Positions 1-7,925 of a stretch of 8,909 nucleotides of DNA are shown here, one piece after another (within the stretch, counting starts at the first letter, position 1; each line of letters opens with the position of its first letter). The notes beneath the pieces were generated by a model. That model worked only from the letters and a program-made list of their open reading frames with translations, had not been told where the DNA came from and made no database searches. The DNA comes from Fidelibacterota bacterium (GTDB lineage Bacteria > Fidelibacterota > Marinisomatia > Marinisomatales > UBA1611). A program made the translations under genes and the position numbers. The stretch is from contig DTUG01000067.1 in assembly GCA_012964275.1 (NCBI GenBank), forward strand, positions 7,399 through 16,307, written 5' to 3'.

Positions 1-1
1 T

Positions 2-1018
2 GCTGCAGACATGAATAATGATAATATTAATGATCTGGTCTTATTCGGCTATGACTCAACCAGATTTGGAGCGTATCTGGATATTTACTCCGGGACGGAA
101 CAGGGGTCCATTTCTTCATCGTATGAAGAACATTATAATTCCTATCCCGATACCATCGCCGAATTTATTGGTGGACTGGGAGGCATCGATTTATCCGATA
201 TTAACCGAGATGGTTGGTTAGACGCATTTTTCCATCTCCCAGTTTTTACAGATATCCGACTGAATGTTGATGGCAATCTGACAGAGAGTGGATCTATCGA
301 ATCATTTTCCTTATCCTATGGCAGTGCGAAATGGGGTGATGTGGACCTGGATGGTGATCCTGATCTATTTATCATGGCTGTGGACGAACAACAGGATATT
401 ATCCTGAACAGTCTCCAGCTCAATGATAATAATATTTTTACCGAAATGCCGGGCACGGTATTCCCAGACCTGTTTACGGGGAACTGTGAATGGGCTGATT
501 ATGATAATGACGGGGACCCTGATCTCATCATCGCCGGTCAAACCGCGGATCCCAACTCCAGTGTAACCCGATTATACCTCAATGATCCAGTTGGGCGCTT
601 AATTGAAAACACATCTCAAGAACTTATCGGTTTGAAAGGTGCTGCATTTCGATTTGTTGACCTGGATGGTGATGGCGACCTGGACCTGGTGATGAGCGGC
701 TGGAATAAATTCGATGGGTTGACGTCTAAAATATATATCAACGAACCATTGGGCAGTTTTTCCCCTGCCTTATCGCAAATAGAATTTGGCGTTGCTTATG
801 GATCGATCGATGCCATCGATTTTGATCTAGACGGGCTAAAAGACCTGGTCATTGCCGGAGCAGATTCAGTTTCAAACTATGCAGCCGATGTGCATTCACT
901 TTCGTGTCGGGTCTATAAGAATAATGGTGACCTTACATTTTCAGAAATAAAATTGATACCGGGCGGAAGAACAGCGCGATTTGCGAATATAAACCAGGAT
1001 TCACTCCCAGACCTTGTT
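2..1018 (+). repeat. First block of seven VCBS/FG-GAP protein repeats
   Basis: Seven Asp-rich loops of the type D-x-D-x-DG-x-x-DL recur every 47-64 residues. Examples are DVDLDGDPDLF, DYDNDGDPDLI and VDLDGDGDLDLV. The first touches the left edge and the last (NINQDSLPDLV) is degenerate. The similarity is at the protein level; the DNA copies have diverged. Seven would match one seven-bladed FG-GAP propeller, but more copies may lie upstream of the window. Confidence 0.8.
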
Positions 1019-3958
1019 GTCAATGGCACAACTGGGATTGGGAATCCAGATAGCACCTTTTGCCGGGTATATACCAACACAATTGAAGAAACTAACGAGT
1101 CGCCTTCTCCTCCTTCGGCTCTCACTGCATTTGCTGTAAGTACCCGTTCTATCTTTACCTGGGGGAGCGGGACGGATGATCATGATGATCCAGTCAGTCT
1201 TTCCTACAACTTGCGTATTGGAACCAGTCCCGGCGGAAATGACCTGTTGTCATCAGCAATACCTGTTCATAATACAAATATCGGCGCACGGCTCCTTAGA
1301 GAATTTGTGGAAATATTTCATGGCTATTATTACTGGAGCGTGCAAACGGTAGATGCGGCAGGGCAACGATCTGCCTGGTCTCAGGAGGATACCTTATTCA
1401 TTCCGCGGTTAGTCCAATCTGATCAATCCCTGCCGGGAGTCTACTTTAGTACCGCCGGATGGGGAGATTACAACGAAGACGGGAATATGGACCTGGCCCT
1501 GACCGGTATTACGTTTTCCGGTGGCAGCTTGACAAACCTTTTTTCAAATGATCAAAGTCTGCTAACACAGGACCTTGCCCAAAACATCAAGGCTGTATTT
1601 GGCGGTCATTTATCCATGGTGGATTACACCAATGATGGTCACCTGGACCTTTCCCTGTCCGGATTCCAGATCATCAATTTCGAGGTTTTTCCAGCCACTT
1701 TCTTTTATAAATGGGACGATGGGGTATATGTGCTCGATAACCAAGACAACGTCACATATGATTTTTATGGCTACACAATGGGATATAACGGCGGTTCAAA
1801 CAACCATAGCTGGGGTGACTACGATAATGACGGCGATTTAGATCTAACTATAGGCGGTATAGACCGTTATTTATCCAGACATTTAAAAGTATTTCGAAAT
1901 GATAATGGTGTATTGGTTCTAGATACCAGCCAAACAGATCTGAAACCGATTTATCCTGCGATTGTCAAGTGGAGTGATGTTAACCGTGATGGGAATCTAG
2001 ACCTGGTAACTATAGGTGCAGATAGTACGGAGATCCTTGCAACGCGAGTCTATTTAAATCAAAGTAATAGTTTCTTATCCTTTTCAGGCAGCTGGTATCA
2101 GTTTTATATCGATGTAACTGCTGGTGCTGTATCCTTTGCTGATTACAACAATGACGGCTATGAGGATTTCGCGGTTACAGGAAAGAATGCATCTGGAGAA
2201 TTAATTACCTACATAATTGAGAATGCCATAAACCAATATGTTATTGCTAATGTTTTAGATGGTGTTTTCTATGGAAAACCTGATTGGGGAGATTACGATA
2301 ATGACGGGGATCTGGATCTAATTATATCGGGTTTCTCAAATGTCGATGGATCCAGTCCCATCTCAATTGTTTATAGACAAGATGACGGATCTTTTACAGA
2401 AGATACGAGTCTGGATCTGGATGATGTTGGATTTAGCTTTTCAGATTGGGGAGATTACGACGGAGATGGTGATCTGGACCTATTCCTTGCAGGTTTCAAG
2501 GCCAACCAGGATGTCGTGGCTAAAGTCTACGAGAACCTTGAAGGCATTAAAAATAAAAATCAACCCCCTAACTCTCCATCAGGCCTTTCCTTTAACTTAG
2601 ATACGGATAAGAAGAATCAGGGACTTCTTACTTGGGACCCTCCAATTGACCTTGTAAATCCACTTGGGGGTTCTACTGAACAGAGCGGCCTGCGCTATCA
2701 ATTACAGGTAGGAAATGAGGAATACGATCAATATCCAGACTTTTATATAGCTGCCAATGAACATGGTATTATTACCGGTAATTATGCTAATGGGAATATA
2801 GGTACAACCAATCTCACTATACGCGGAATCGTGGATCTCCCCGAGAATCATTATAATTGGCGGGTCAGAGCCATTGATCATGGAAATGCGACATCCGATT
2901 GGTCTTCCTGGCATTCTTTTTATATCGATATCACACCACCGGCGATACATGCTGATTCCATCTCAGTGAATTATCTCTCCCCGAAGCAAGCAATTATTAT
3001 CGCCCGCTTTGAAGAATATTTTGATATGGATCCAGGTATCAGTCCCAGAGTTCAGGTAACCCACCCAGAGACTTCGAATCTTGATACAATAATTGTGCAG
3101 GAACAGACTTATATACAAAGAGAATGGTCAGGAGCACTTACTCTCCCGGATGATTATCGGGGAAGGGCTATTCAAATTCACTTTTCCAATGCCACTGATA
3201 ATAGAGGCAACAAGATGGAACGGATTTCTTTTTATAAAACACCATCGATAATTATCTCTCAATATGGAGGTACATCTTTAAGCTCCGACGGAATGGTATC
3301 AATACTTTTACCGCAAAATTCAGTGGAAAGTGATGTTTCATTAACCATTGAAAATATATCGTTTACAGGGTCTTTTGGAGATAGCACAGTCCTATTAACA
3401 GACTTATATTCAATATCACCGAGCAGTTTAGACCTATTGAAACCTGCTATTTTGCGCATGGCCTATTCAACAGAAACTCTCAGTGATTCTACCGCTATCC
3501 CATTCATAGCAAGGATTGAACAGGAAGGACTTATCTATCTAGGCGGAACCGAGACAACCATTCAAGGCCAGCCTTACCTTCAATTACAAACGAACCAACT
3601 AGGGATATTTGGCATATTTACATCCAGTGATTCCATCAATACGGATTCACTGGATACTGAAAGGCTGGCTTGCCAGCCTCGAATTTTCTCTCCCAGCGGG
3701 TCTGTATTTGAATTCCCGAATACCTATATCCTTTTTGACCTGGATAAAGAAGAAAAAGTCACCGCACGGATCTTCAATCTTGCCGGGCGTCTTAAGCGCA
3801 CTTTGAAGCCGGAACAAACCTTACTTAAAGGATCAAATTCAATCATATGGAATGGAAAAGATGAAAATGATGATGTTGTGGTCAGCGGCCTTTATATTGT
3901 TACGTTAGAAAAAGAGAGTGGTGATCTGCGGACTACGGTGGGAGTACTGAATCGATGA
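2..3958 (+). CDS. Giant secreted VCBS/FG-GAP repeat protein with Fn3/Ig-like domains and C-terminal FlgD/T9SS-like domain (5'-partial)
   Basis: The gene is cut by the left edge. The frame is open before the ATG at 11, and the upstream codons (Ala-Ala-Asp) complete a VCBS calcium-loop motif, so that ATG is internal. Numbering from that Met, 14 motifs of the form D-x-[DN]-x-DG-x-x-DL occur about every 50-65 residues. Seven lie near 0, 63, 110, 163, 216, 270 and 326 (the last degenerate), and seven near 486, 538, 603, 656, 711, 761 and 815. An Fn3-like segment (about 362-465) separates them. A second Fn3-like segment (851-975), an Ig-like stretch (about 975-1080), a ZU5-like segment (1081-1205; SISPSSLDLLKPAIL) and a FlgD-Ig/T9SS-like domain (about 1221-1315; FNLAGRLKRTL, VVVSGLYIVTLE) follow. 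The FG-GAP family forms calcium-binding beta-propellers in adhesins and integrins, so a surface adhesin or scaffold is inferred; the ligand is unknown. The stop overlaps the next gene's start by four bases. Confidence 0.9.
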   Translation, partial: AADMNNDNINDLVLFGYDSTRFGAYLDIYSGTEQGSISSSYEEHYNSYPDTIAEFIGGLGGIDLSDINRDGWLDAFFHLPVFTDIRLNVDGNLTESGSIESFSLSYGSAKWGDVDLDGDPDLFIMAVDEQQDIILNSLQLNDNNIFTEMPGTVFPDLFTGNCEWADYDNDGDPDLIIAGQTADPNSSVTRLYLNDPVGRLIENTSQELIGLKGAAFRFVDLDGDGDLDLVMSGWNKFDGLTSKIYINEPLGSFSPALSQIEFGVAYGSIDAIDFDLDGLKDLVIAGADSVSNYAADVHSLSCRVYKNNGDLTFSEIKLIPGGRTARFANINQDSLPDLVVNGTTGIGNPDSTFCRVYTNTIEETNESPSPPSALTAFAVSTRSIFTWGSGTDDHDDPVSLSYNLRIGTSPGGNDLLSSAIPVHNTNIGARLLREFVEIFHGYYYWSVQTVDAAGQRSAWSQEDTLFIPRLVQSDQSLPGVYFSTAGWGDYNEDGNMDLALTGITFSGGSLTNLFSNDQSLLTQDLAQNIKAVFGGHLSMVDYTNDGHLDLSLSGFQIINFEVFPATFFYKWDDGVYVLDNQDNVTYDFYGYTMGYNGGSNNHSWGDYDNDGDLDLTIGGIDRYLSRHLKVFRNDNGVLVLDTSQTDLKPIYPAIVKWSDVNRDGNLDLVTIGADSTEILATRVYLNQSNSFLSFSGSWYQFYIDVTAGAVSFADYNNDGYEDFAVTGKNASGELITYIIENAINQYVIANVLDGVFYGKPDWGDYDNDGDLDLIISGFSNVDGSSPISIVYRQDDGSFTEDTSLDLDDVGFSFSDWGDYDGDGDLDLFLAGFKANQDVVAKVYENLEGIKNKNQPPNSPSGLSFNLDTDKKNQGLLTWDPPIDLVNPLGGSTEQSGLRYQLQVGNEEYDQYPDFYIAANEHGIITGNYANGNIGTTNLTIRGIVDLPENHYNWRVRAIDHGNATSDWSSWHSFYIDITPPAIHADSISVNYLSPKQAIIIARFEEYFDMDPGISPRVQVTHPETSNLDTIIVQEQTYIQREWSGALTLPDDYRGRAIQIHFSNATDNRGNKMERISFYKTPSIIISQYGGTSLSSDGMVSILLPQNSVESDVSLTIENISFTGSFGDSTVLLTDLYSISPSSLDLLKPAILRMAYSTETLSDSTAIPFIARIEQEGLIYLGGTETTIQGQPYLQLQTNQLGIFGIFTSSDSINTDSLDTERLACQPRIFSPSGSVFEFPNTYILFDLDKEEKVTARIFNLAGRLKRTLKPEQTLLKGSNSIIWNGKDENDDVVVSGLYIVTLEKESGDLRTTVGVLNR
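1466..2485 (+). repeat. Second block of seven VCBS/FG-GAP protein repeats
   Basis: Seven more loops occur at residues about 486-825, most preceded by a W-G/A/S-D or similar strand. They include DYNEDGNMDLA, DYTNDGHLDLS, DYDNDGDLDLT, DVNRDGNLDLV, DYDNDGDLDLI and DYDGDGDLDLF. Spacing is 50-65 residues. The block is bounded by Fn3-like segments on both sides, so the count of seven is complete and fits a single seven-bladed propeller. Confidence 0.82.
3940..3944 (+). promoter_or_regulatory. Possible ribosome binding site of the PorV-like fusion gene
   Basis: GGGAG lies inside the end of the upstream gene, 10 bases before the ATG at 3955. The spacing is slightly long. Because the ATG overlaps the upstream stop codon, translational coupling may contribute as much as this site. 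Confidence 0.35.
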
Positions 3959-6699
3959 AAAGGCTGCTGGTTTACCCTATCCTTTTTTCTGCATGGGCGT
4001 TTGGTCAGGGGCTAGACCAACTTTTTATAGGGACCCGACCCATGGGCATGGGTGGTGCATTTATTGCTGTAGCAGATGATGGAAATACAATTACCTGGAA
4101 CCCTGCCGGGCTGCCCCGTTTACGCCGGACAGAACTCACAACAACCTATGCGGATCTTTTCGCTCTTGGCATCAAGCAATCTTACTTTGGATTCGTCAGG
4201 CCTTTATCAGACAAACTGGCTTTAGGGATGGATTGGTCCAGCATAGGATTTGATGACGGAGAACTGGGTTATTCTGAAAATAAACTGAATTTTTCCTTTG
4301 GGTATCAGCCTTTTCGGATCATCTCAATAGGAGCATCCCTAAAATACATCTCCAGAGATATGACCCTGGACGGTACATCCTATGGTAAAAGTTCTGGGGT
4401 AGGCTACGATGTTGGACTACTCATTTCGCCACTGAAAAACCTGCGCCTGGGATTAGGTTTATACGACCTGAGCGGTACCAGCGTTTCTTATCGCAGTAAT
4501 AAGGTAGAAGAAACCATTTTAGGGCAGGCCTTCAAATTAGGGATCGCCTATATGCCCATTGATGGCCTGACCATCGCTGCAGATATAGATGATCGCTTAC
4601 ATTTTGGTGCTGAATATTTTGTCAAGAACAGGATAGGCGTGCGGGCTGGATTCCAGCAGGACCTGGATGAAAACGACAGATTGTTAATCCCATCTGCAGG
4701 AATGACCCTTCGCTTTAAAAGCATTGTTCTGGAATACGGCTATGAATCCCACCCATACCTCCCTCCTACACACCGGTTCACCGCTGCCTTGCAATTTAGT
4801 CCAGCTGTGGTAAGTATTTCTGCGGCTGAGATAAAGCACAATCCTATATTTCGTTCACTGCACCGATATTATGAATCTGAATCGTTTATCTCAGTTGAAA
4901 TAAAAAATATCTCCGATGCGGATCTTCCAGTGGATGTATCACTTTATCTCCCTACCATGATGGATAATCCCCATTCGGAGAATATTACTCTACCCCCCAA
5001 ATCAGAAGAGAAATATGATCTGGGTGTTTCCTTCTCCAGTGATGTTCTAACCTCGGCAAAAGCTACCTTCGATAACTTAGTGCAACCAGTGGTTCAGGTA
5101 TCCTATAAGCAGGATGGAGAAGCAAAAACAACACAGAAAAAATTGGAATCATCTTATGTTCTTGGTAAAGGAAAACTAACCTGGAGCAATCCGGAAATGA
5201 TCACTTGCTATGTTACACCAGAGGATCCAGAAGTGGACAAATTTGCCCGGGCATTCATACAATACTACACGCCCGTTCTGAATGATTACTTTGGGCGCAC
5301 CAACCTGGGTAGGGCCATCATTCTCTATGATGCCCTGGGTGTTCATGGATTAGTTTACAATGTAGACCTACAAACTCCATTCCTGCAGATCGCCGATGAT
5401 AAATCCGCTTTTGATTCTGTCAAGTATCCTGGCGAACTACTACATGCCAAGATCGGGGATTGCGATGACCTGACAACCCTATATGGTACCCTGCTGAACA
5501 ATTTGGGCATAGAGACCATGTTCCTGGATGTTTTTAAGCCCGGAGCTGGCCACATATTTCTCATGTTTGACAGCGGCATAAAACCGAACGAAGTAGAGAA
5601 ATACTTTCTGGATGAAAAGGAGGTTGTTATTTTAAATAAGAAGGTCTGGATCCCAGTGGAAGCAACCTTGGTTGGCAAACCTTTCTTTAATGCTTGGAAG
5701 CAGGGCGCCTATCTCTATCACGAACGGAAGACAGAACAATTCATTAACGAAATATCCATAGCAGAAGCATCTGCAAAATACTTACCGGGTGCTGTTTTCA
5801 CAGCGGACCTTGAAATCCCGGAACTAACAGGCATTAATGACCTGCTCAAAGAAGATATAAAACAATATGGGCTTTGGCTGGAACAGATGGTCTATAACGC
5901 AGTAGGGAATAGACTGGAGACTGCTGAAGATTATTATGAAGCCGGAGTTAAATACATGGAATTTGGCCGCTACAAGAAGGCCATCAAAATGCTGGAATCC
6001 GGACTGAATATTAAACCATTTTTCCCAGACGCGGTGAACACACTGGGGGTCTGTTATACTAAAAATGGTGATTTTGAAGAATCCCTTAACTATTATGAAA
6101 AAGCACTGGAACAGCAACCGGACCATCCGGGCTTCATGCTAAATATCTCCATTGCCCATTTCATGATGGGGAACAAGGGTGTGGCTAAGCAAAAGTATGA
6201 TGAAGTGGTAGTTTTAGATCCTGTTTTTGCCGGAAAATTGGAAAGCATTTTTGGGGCAGCAAAAGCTTCTGCCGCTGCATCTGCTACAGCAGGACCAAAA
6301 CTGGAGATATCATCAGATCTGGAAGCGGAATTAGAATCTGAATCTTCAAAGGGCCTGGTGGCAGTATCTCTAGAAGCTAAGGAGATAAAGCCAGAAGATA
6401 TTCCTAAGATATCATACCGGAAGCGCCGAGCACGCAGCGATAATACGGTAGGTATTACTTTTGCTCGCCTAGGGAACTATTCCATGGCTGTTGATTACCT
6501 TATCAAGGCGGTCGAACACGATCCGGAAGAAGCAGACTACAGGGTGAACCTTGCAGTAGCGCTTTACCGGATACATAAATATGAACGGGCATTGGAACTT
6601 TACGACGAAATCCGCCAGGAAAAACCTGAACTTGTGAGCCAGCTCTCATTTATTGAAAGTATGGGCGAAATCACACAAAAATATAAAAAATTTGACTAA
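3955..6699 (+). CDS. PorV/UPF0164-like outer-membrane barrel fused to transglutaminase-like domain and TPRs
   Basis: This 914-residue protein starts with a Sec signal peptide (residues 1-17 or 18, ending AWAFG/Q). A PorV/UPF0164-type outer-membrane barrel follows (about 20-285), recognised by the GMGGAFIAVADD...WNPAGL signature and alternating beta strands. Residues about 290-425 look Ig-like. Residues about 425-600 form a transglutaminase-like papain-fold domain with GDCDD (Cys503), GHIF (His533) and WIPVEAT (Glu569) in the order of a Cys-His-Asp/Glu triad. TPR-like helices at about 655-758 and 826-892 are split by an Ala/Ser/Glu-rich linker (about 767-820). In Bacteroidota, PorV is the T9SS shuttle that brings C-terminal-domain cargo to the sortase; transglutaminase-like domains act as proteases or amide crosslinkers. 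Since the upstream gene encodes a candidate cargo and the two overlap, a role in exporting, anchoring or crosslinking that protein is inferred. The start is supported by the signal peptide and the ATGA overlap. The exact reaction is unknown. Confidence 0.88.
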   Translation: MKRLLVYPILFSAWAFGQGLDQLFIGTRPMGMGGAFIAVADDGNTITWNPAGLPRLRRTELTTTYADLFALGIKQSYFGFVRPLSDKLALGMDWSSIGFDDGELGYSENKLNFSFGYQPFRIISIGASLKYISRDMTLDGTSYGKSSGVGYDVGLLISPLKNLRLGLGLYDLSGTSVSYRSNKVEETILGQAFKLGIAYMPIDGLTIAADIDDRLHFGAEYFVKNRIGVRAGFQQDLDENDRLLIPSAGMTLRFKSIVLEYGYESHPYLPPTHRFTAALQFSPAVVSISAAEIKHNPIFRSLHRYYESESFISVEIKNISDADLPVDVSLYLPTMMDNPHSENITLPPKSEEKYDLGVSFSSDVLTSAKATFDNLVQPVVQVSYKQDGEAKTTQKKLESSYVLGKGKLTWSNPEMITCYVTPEDPEVDKFARAFIQYYTPVLNDYFGRTNLGRAIILYDALGVHGLVYNVDLQTPFLQIADDKSAFDSVKYPGELLHAKIGDCDDLTTLYGTLLNNLGIETMFLDVFKPGAGHIFLMFDSGIKPNEVEKYFLDEKEVVILNKKVWIPVEATLVGKPFFNAWKQGAYLYHERKTEQFINEISIAEASAKYLPGAVFTADLEIPELTGINDLLKEDIKQYGLWLEQMVYNAVGNRLETAEDYYEAGVKYMEFGRYKKAIKMLESGLNIKPFFPDAVNTLGVCYTKNGDFEESLNYYEKALEQQPDHPGFMLNISIAHFMMGNKGVAKQKYDEVVVLDPVFAGKLESIFGAAKASAAASATAGPKLEISSDLEAELESESSKGLVAVSLEAKEIKPEDIPKISYRKRRARSDNTVGITFARLGNYSMAVDYLIKAVEHDPEEADYRVNLAVALYRIHKYERALELYDEIRQEKPELVSQLSFIESMGEITQKYKKFD

Positions 6700-6725
6700 A
6701 TTCGGGTAAATCGCGAATATCGGAT

Positions 6726-7181
6726 ATGAAAAGGAAATTCACAATCATACTATTTCTCGCACTAGGTTCCGTCTGGGCCCAGGATGACGATGATATGGAT
6801 ATGGATGCCATGTGGGATAATACCATCTGGAATGAGATCGAAGATGTAGCCGATGAAGAGATACAGGAAGTTGATAATATAACTGCTGTGGCTGGTGTCC
6901 GCGGTGCAGAAGCTGAAGATGAAGCGCTTCATCATCTCTACTATCGTCAGTCAATGAAAGGCCCCAGTGAAGTAGAACTCCGGACTGCCCTGGGTAAACT
7001 TCTCAACACATTGGCAGCATTAAAGGAAAAAGATGCCAAACATGCTAAGATTCCGGAAGTTCAACATTACGTCATTCAGATCTATCGCAAACTGGGTGAA
7101 ACAGACAATGGCCAGGAATTGGAAAATAAACTGCTCACTCAAAACCCCGATTCCAAATGGGCAAAGTTTTATTCCAAATAA
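6726..7181 (+). CDS. Small acidic secreted protein with TPR-like C-terminus, unknown function
   Basis: I do not recognise this 151-residue protein. It has a clear Sec signal peptide (MKRKFTIILFLALGSVWA, cleavage before Gln19). The mature N-terminus is extremely acidic: residues 20-50 are dominated by Asp and Glu (DDDDMDMDAMW). A short AVAGVRGAEAEDEAL segment leads into a helical region (about 80-148) that resembles one or two degenerate TPR helices (LGKLLNTLAALKEKD, VIQIYRKLGE, NPDSKWAKFY). It starts 26 bases after the PorV-like fusion gene on the same strand, so it is probably the last gene of that operon and may work with the upstream TPR-bearing protein in the periplasm or at the outer membrane. 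The acidic stretch could bind calcium or a basic partner, which is only inference. No good Shine-Dalgarno sequence precedes the ATG; the start is chosen by the signal peptide. Confidence 0.8.
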   Translation: MKRKFTIILFLALGSVWAQDDDDMDMDAMWDNTIWNEIEDVADEEIQEVDNITAVAGVRGAEAEDEALHHLYYRQSMKGPSEVELRTALGKLLNTLAALKEKDAKHAKIPEVQHYVIQIYRKLGETDNGQELENKLLTQNPDSKWAKFYSK

Positions 7182-7222
7182 TTTTTCTTTCAGATACATT
7201 TTACAGCCAATAACTTTTCCCC

Positions 7223-7250
7223 TTTATAACTCTTTTAATCTCTCTATACT
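7223..7250 (+). promoter_or_regulatory. Candidate promoter of the MORN-repeat lipoprotein gene
   Basis: TTTATA (7223-7228) and TATACT (7245-7250) are separated by 16 bases, giving 4/6 and 5/6 matches to the sigma-70 -35 and -10 consensus. They lie in the 98-base gap about 30 bases before the start codon at 7280. The region is AT-rich, so a chance match is possible, and FCB bacteria often use different promoter motifs. Confidence 0.35.
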
Positions 7251-7279
7251 TTTCCAGGGCAGCTTAATAGGTTAATCGC

Positions 7280-7915
7280 ATGAAAAGATTATTCATATTT
7301 TGTTTTCTTATCCTTTGCTGTACCCAATCAGTCAATGAAATAGTCCAACCCGTTGATCTAGAAACACTCATAGAAAAGGATGGCTTTAAATATGGTCCAG
7401 ATGGTGATAAAAAATTTACCGGACCCGTTTTTAAGCTTCATGAAAATGGCAATAAAGAAATGGAAGGCGCCTATAAGAATGGGGAAATATTCGGACGATG
7501 GACAACCTGGTATAAGAATGGTCAAAAACGCAAGCAGACGGAATATGATGGATTTATAAAAGGTACAAGAATACCATCCCCAAAAGGGTTACTAACAGAG
7601 TGGTATGAAAATGGAAAGAAAGCCCAAGAAGGAAAAGTAGTAGTTATAGTGGTAAATGATTTTGGGAAAATTATGCGGGACAGTATCTGGACAAAGTGGT
7701 ACGAAAATGGGCAAATCGCATCTGTATTAGATCTAATTAGTGTCCCTGGATTTAGTCAAAGTAGCAAGTGGTACGAAAATGGGCAAAAAATGGAATCTGG
7801 ATTATTTGACGGCAGCAAAAAAGAAGGAGATTGGACCTATTGGGATGAAAATGGTCAGATGGTCAAAACTGAACACTATGCCGAAGGGGAATTAGTAGAA
7901 ACCACTGAAAATTAA
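7280..7915 (+). CDS. MORN-2/YwqK-family repeat protein, probable lipoprotein
   Basis: The 211-residue product begins with a short hydrophobic signal (MKRLFIFCFLILCC) followed by Thr-Gln-Ser. Cys13 or Cys14 could be the lipidated residue, although the lipobox (I-L-C-C or L-I-L-C) is not canonical. The rest is a series of MORN-2-type repeats with the core [FW]xxx[YH]xNGxxxxxG. Copies are at about 53-63 (LHENGNKEMEG), 77-86 (WYKNGQKRKQ), 108-118 (WYENGKKAQEG), 140-148, 164-174 (WYENGQKMESG) and 188-197 (WDENGQMVKT). Family members are often named YwqK-type antitoxins in databases, but there is no toxin-like neighbour here, and such proteins are common as FCB surface lipoproteins of unknown role. 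The gene stands apart from the upstream operon by 98 bases and converges with sodN. Only a weak AGG (7269-7271) precedes the ATG; the start is set by the signal sequence. Domain identity is firm, function is not. Confidence 0.85.
   Translation: MKRLFIFCFLILCCTQSVNEIVQPVDLETLIEKDGFKYGPDGDKKFTGPVFKLHENGNKEMEGAYKNGEIFGRWTTWYKNGQKRKQTEYDGFIKGTRIPSPKGLLTEWYENGKKAQEGKVVVIVVNDFGKIMRDSIWTKWYENGQIASVLDLISVPGFSQSSKWYENGQKMESGLFDGSKKEGDWTYWDENGQMVKTEHYAEGELVETTEN
7694..7787 (+). repeat. Direct DNA repeat inside the MORN gene (22 bases, two copies)
   Basis: An identical 22-base segment occurs at 7694-7715 and 7766-7787, exactly 72 bases (24 codons) apart. It encodes the KWYENGQ core of two successive MORN-2 repeats. 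Other repeats in the gene use different codons (for example GGTATGAAAATGG around 7602), so these two copies are unusually similar. Confidence 0.75.
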
Positions 7916-7925
7916 TTCCCCAATA

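Noticed and set aside
11..13. ATG at position 11 as the true start of the VCBS protein
   Set aside because: The frame stays open to the window edge, the preceding codons finish a VCBS motif, and no signal peptide follows this ATG. The gene is simply truncated by the window.
2..2485. Reading the Asp-rich repeats as RTX toxin or dockerin repeats
   Set aside because: RTX repeats are nine residues long and dockerins come as a pair of about 22 residues. The roughly 53-residue spacing and DL endings fit VCBS/FG-GAP blades.
5355..5678. Minus-strand open frame of 107 codons
   Set aside because: It is antisense to the transglutaminase-like domain of a well-supported gene and shows no signal peptide or recognisable domain.
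5824..6126. Minus-strand open frame of 100 codons
   Set aside because: It is antisense to the TPR region; its composition reads as the complement of the coding strand, with no domain.
7033..7275. Plus-strand 80-codon frame running from the acidic protein gene into the gap
   Set aside because: It overlaps the end of the acidic protein in another frame and has no signal peptide or domain. The acidic protein frame has a clear signal peptide.
7280..7915. Toxin-antitoxin pair suggested by the YwqK-type name
   Set aside because: No small toxin gene is adjacent. The neighbours are a secreted acidic protein and a convergent sodN, and the signal peptide argues for a surface lipoprotein.
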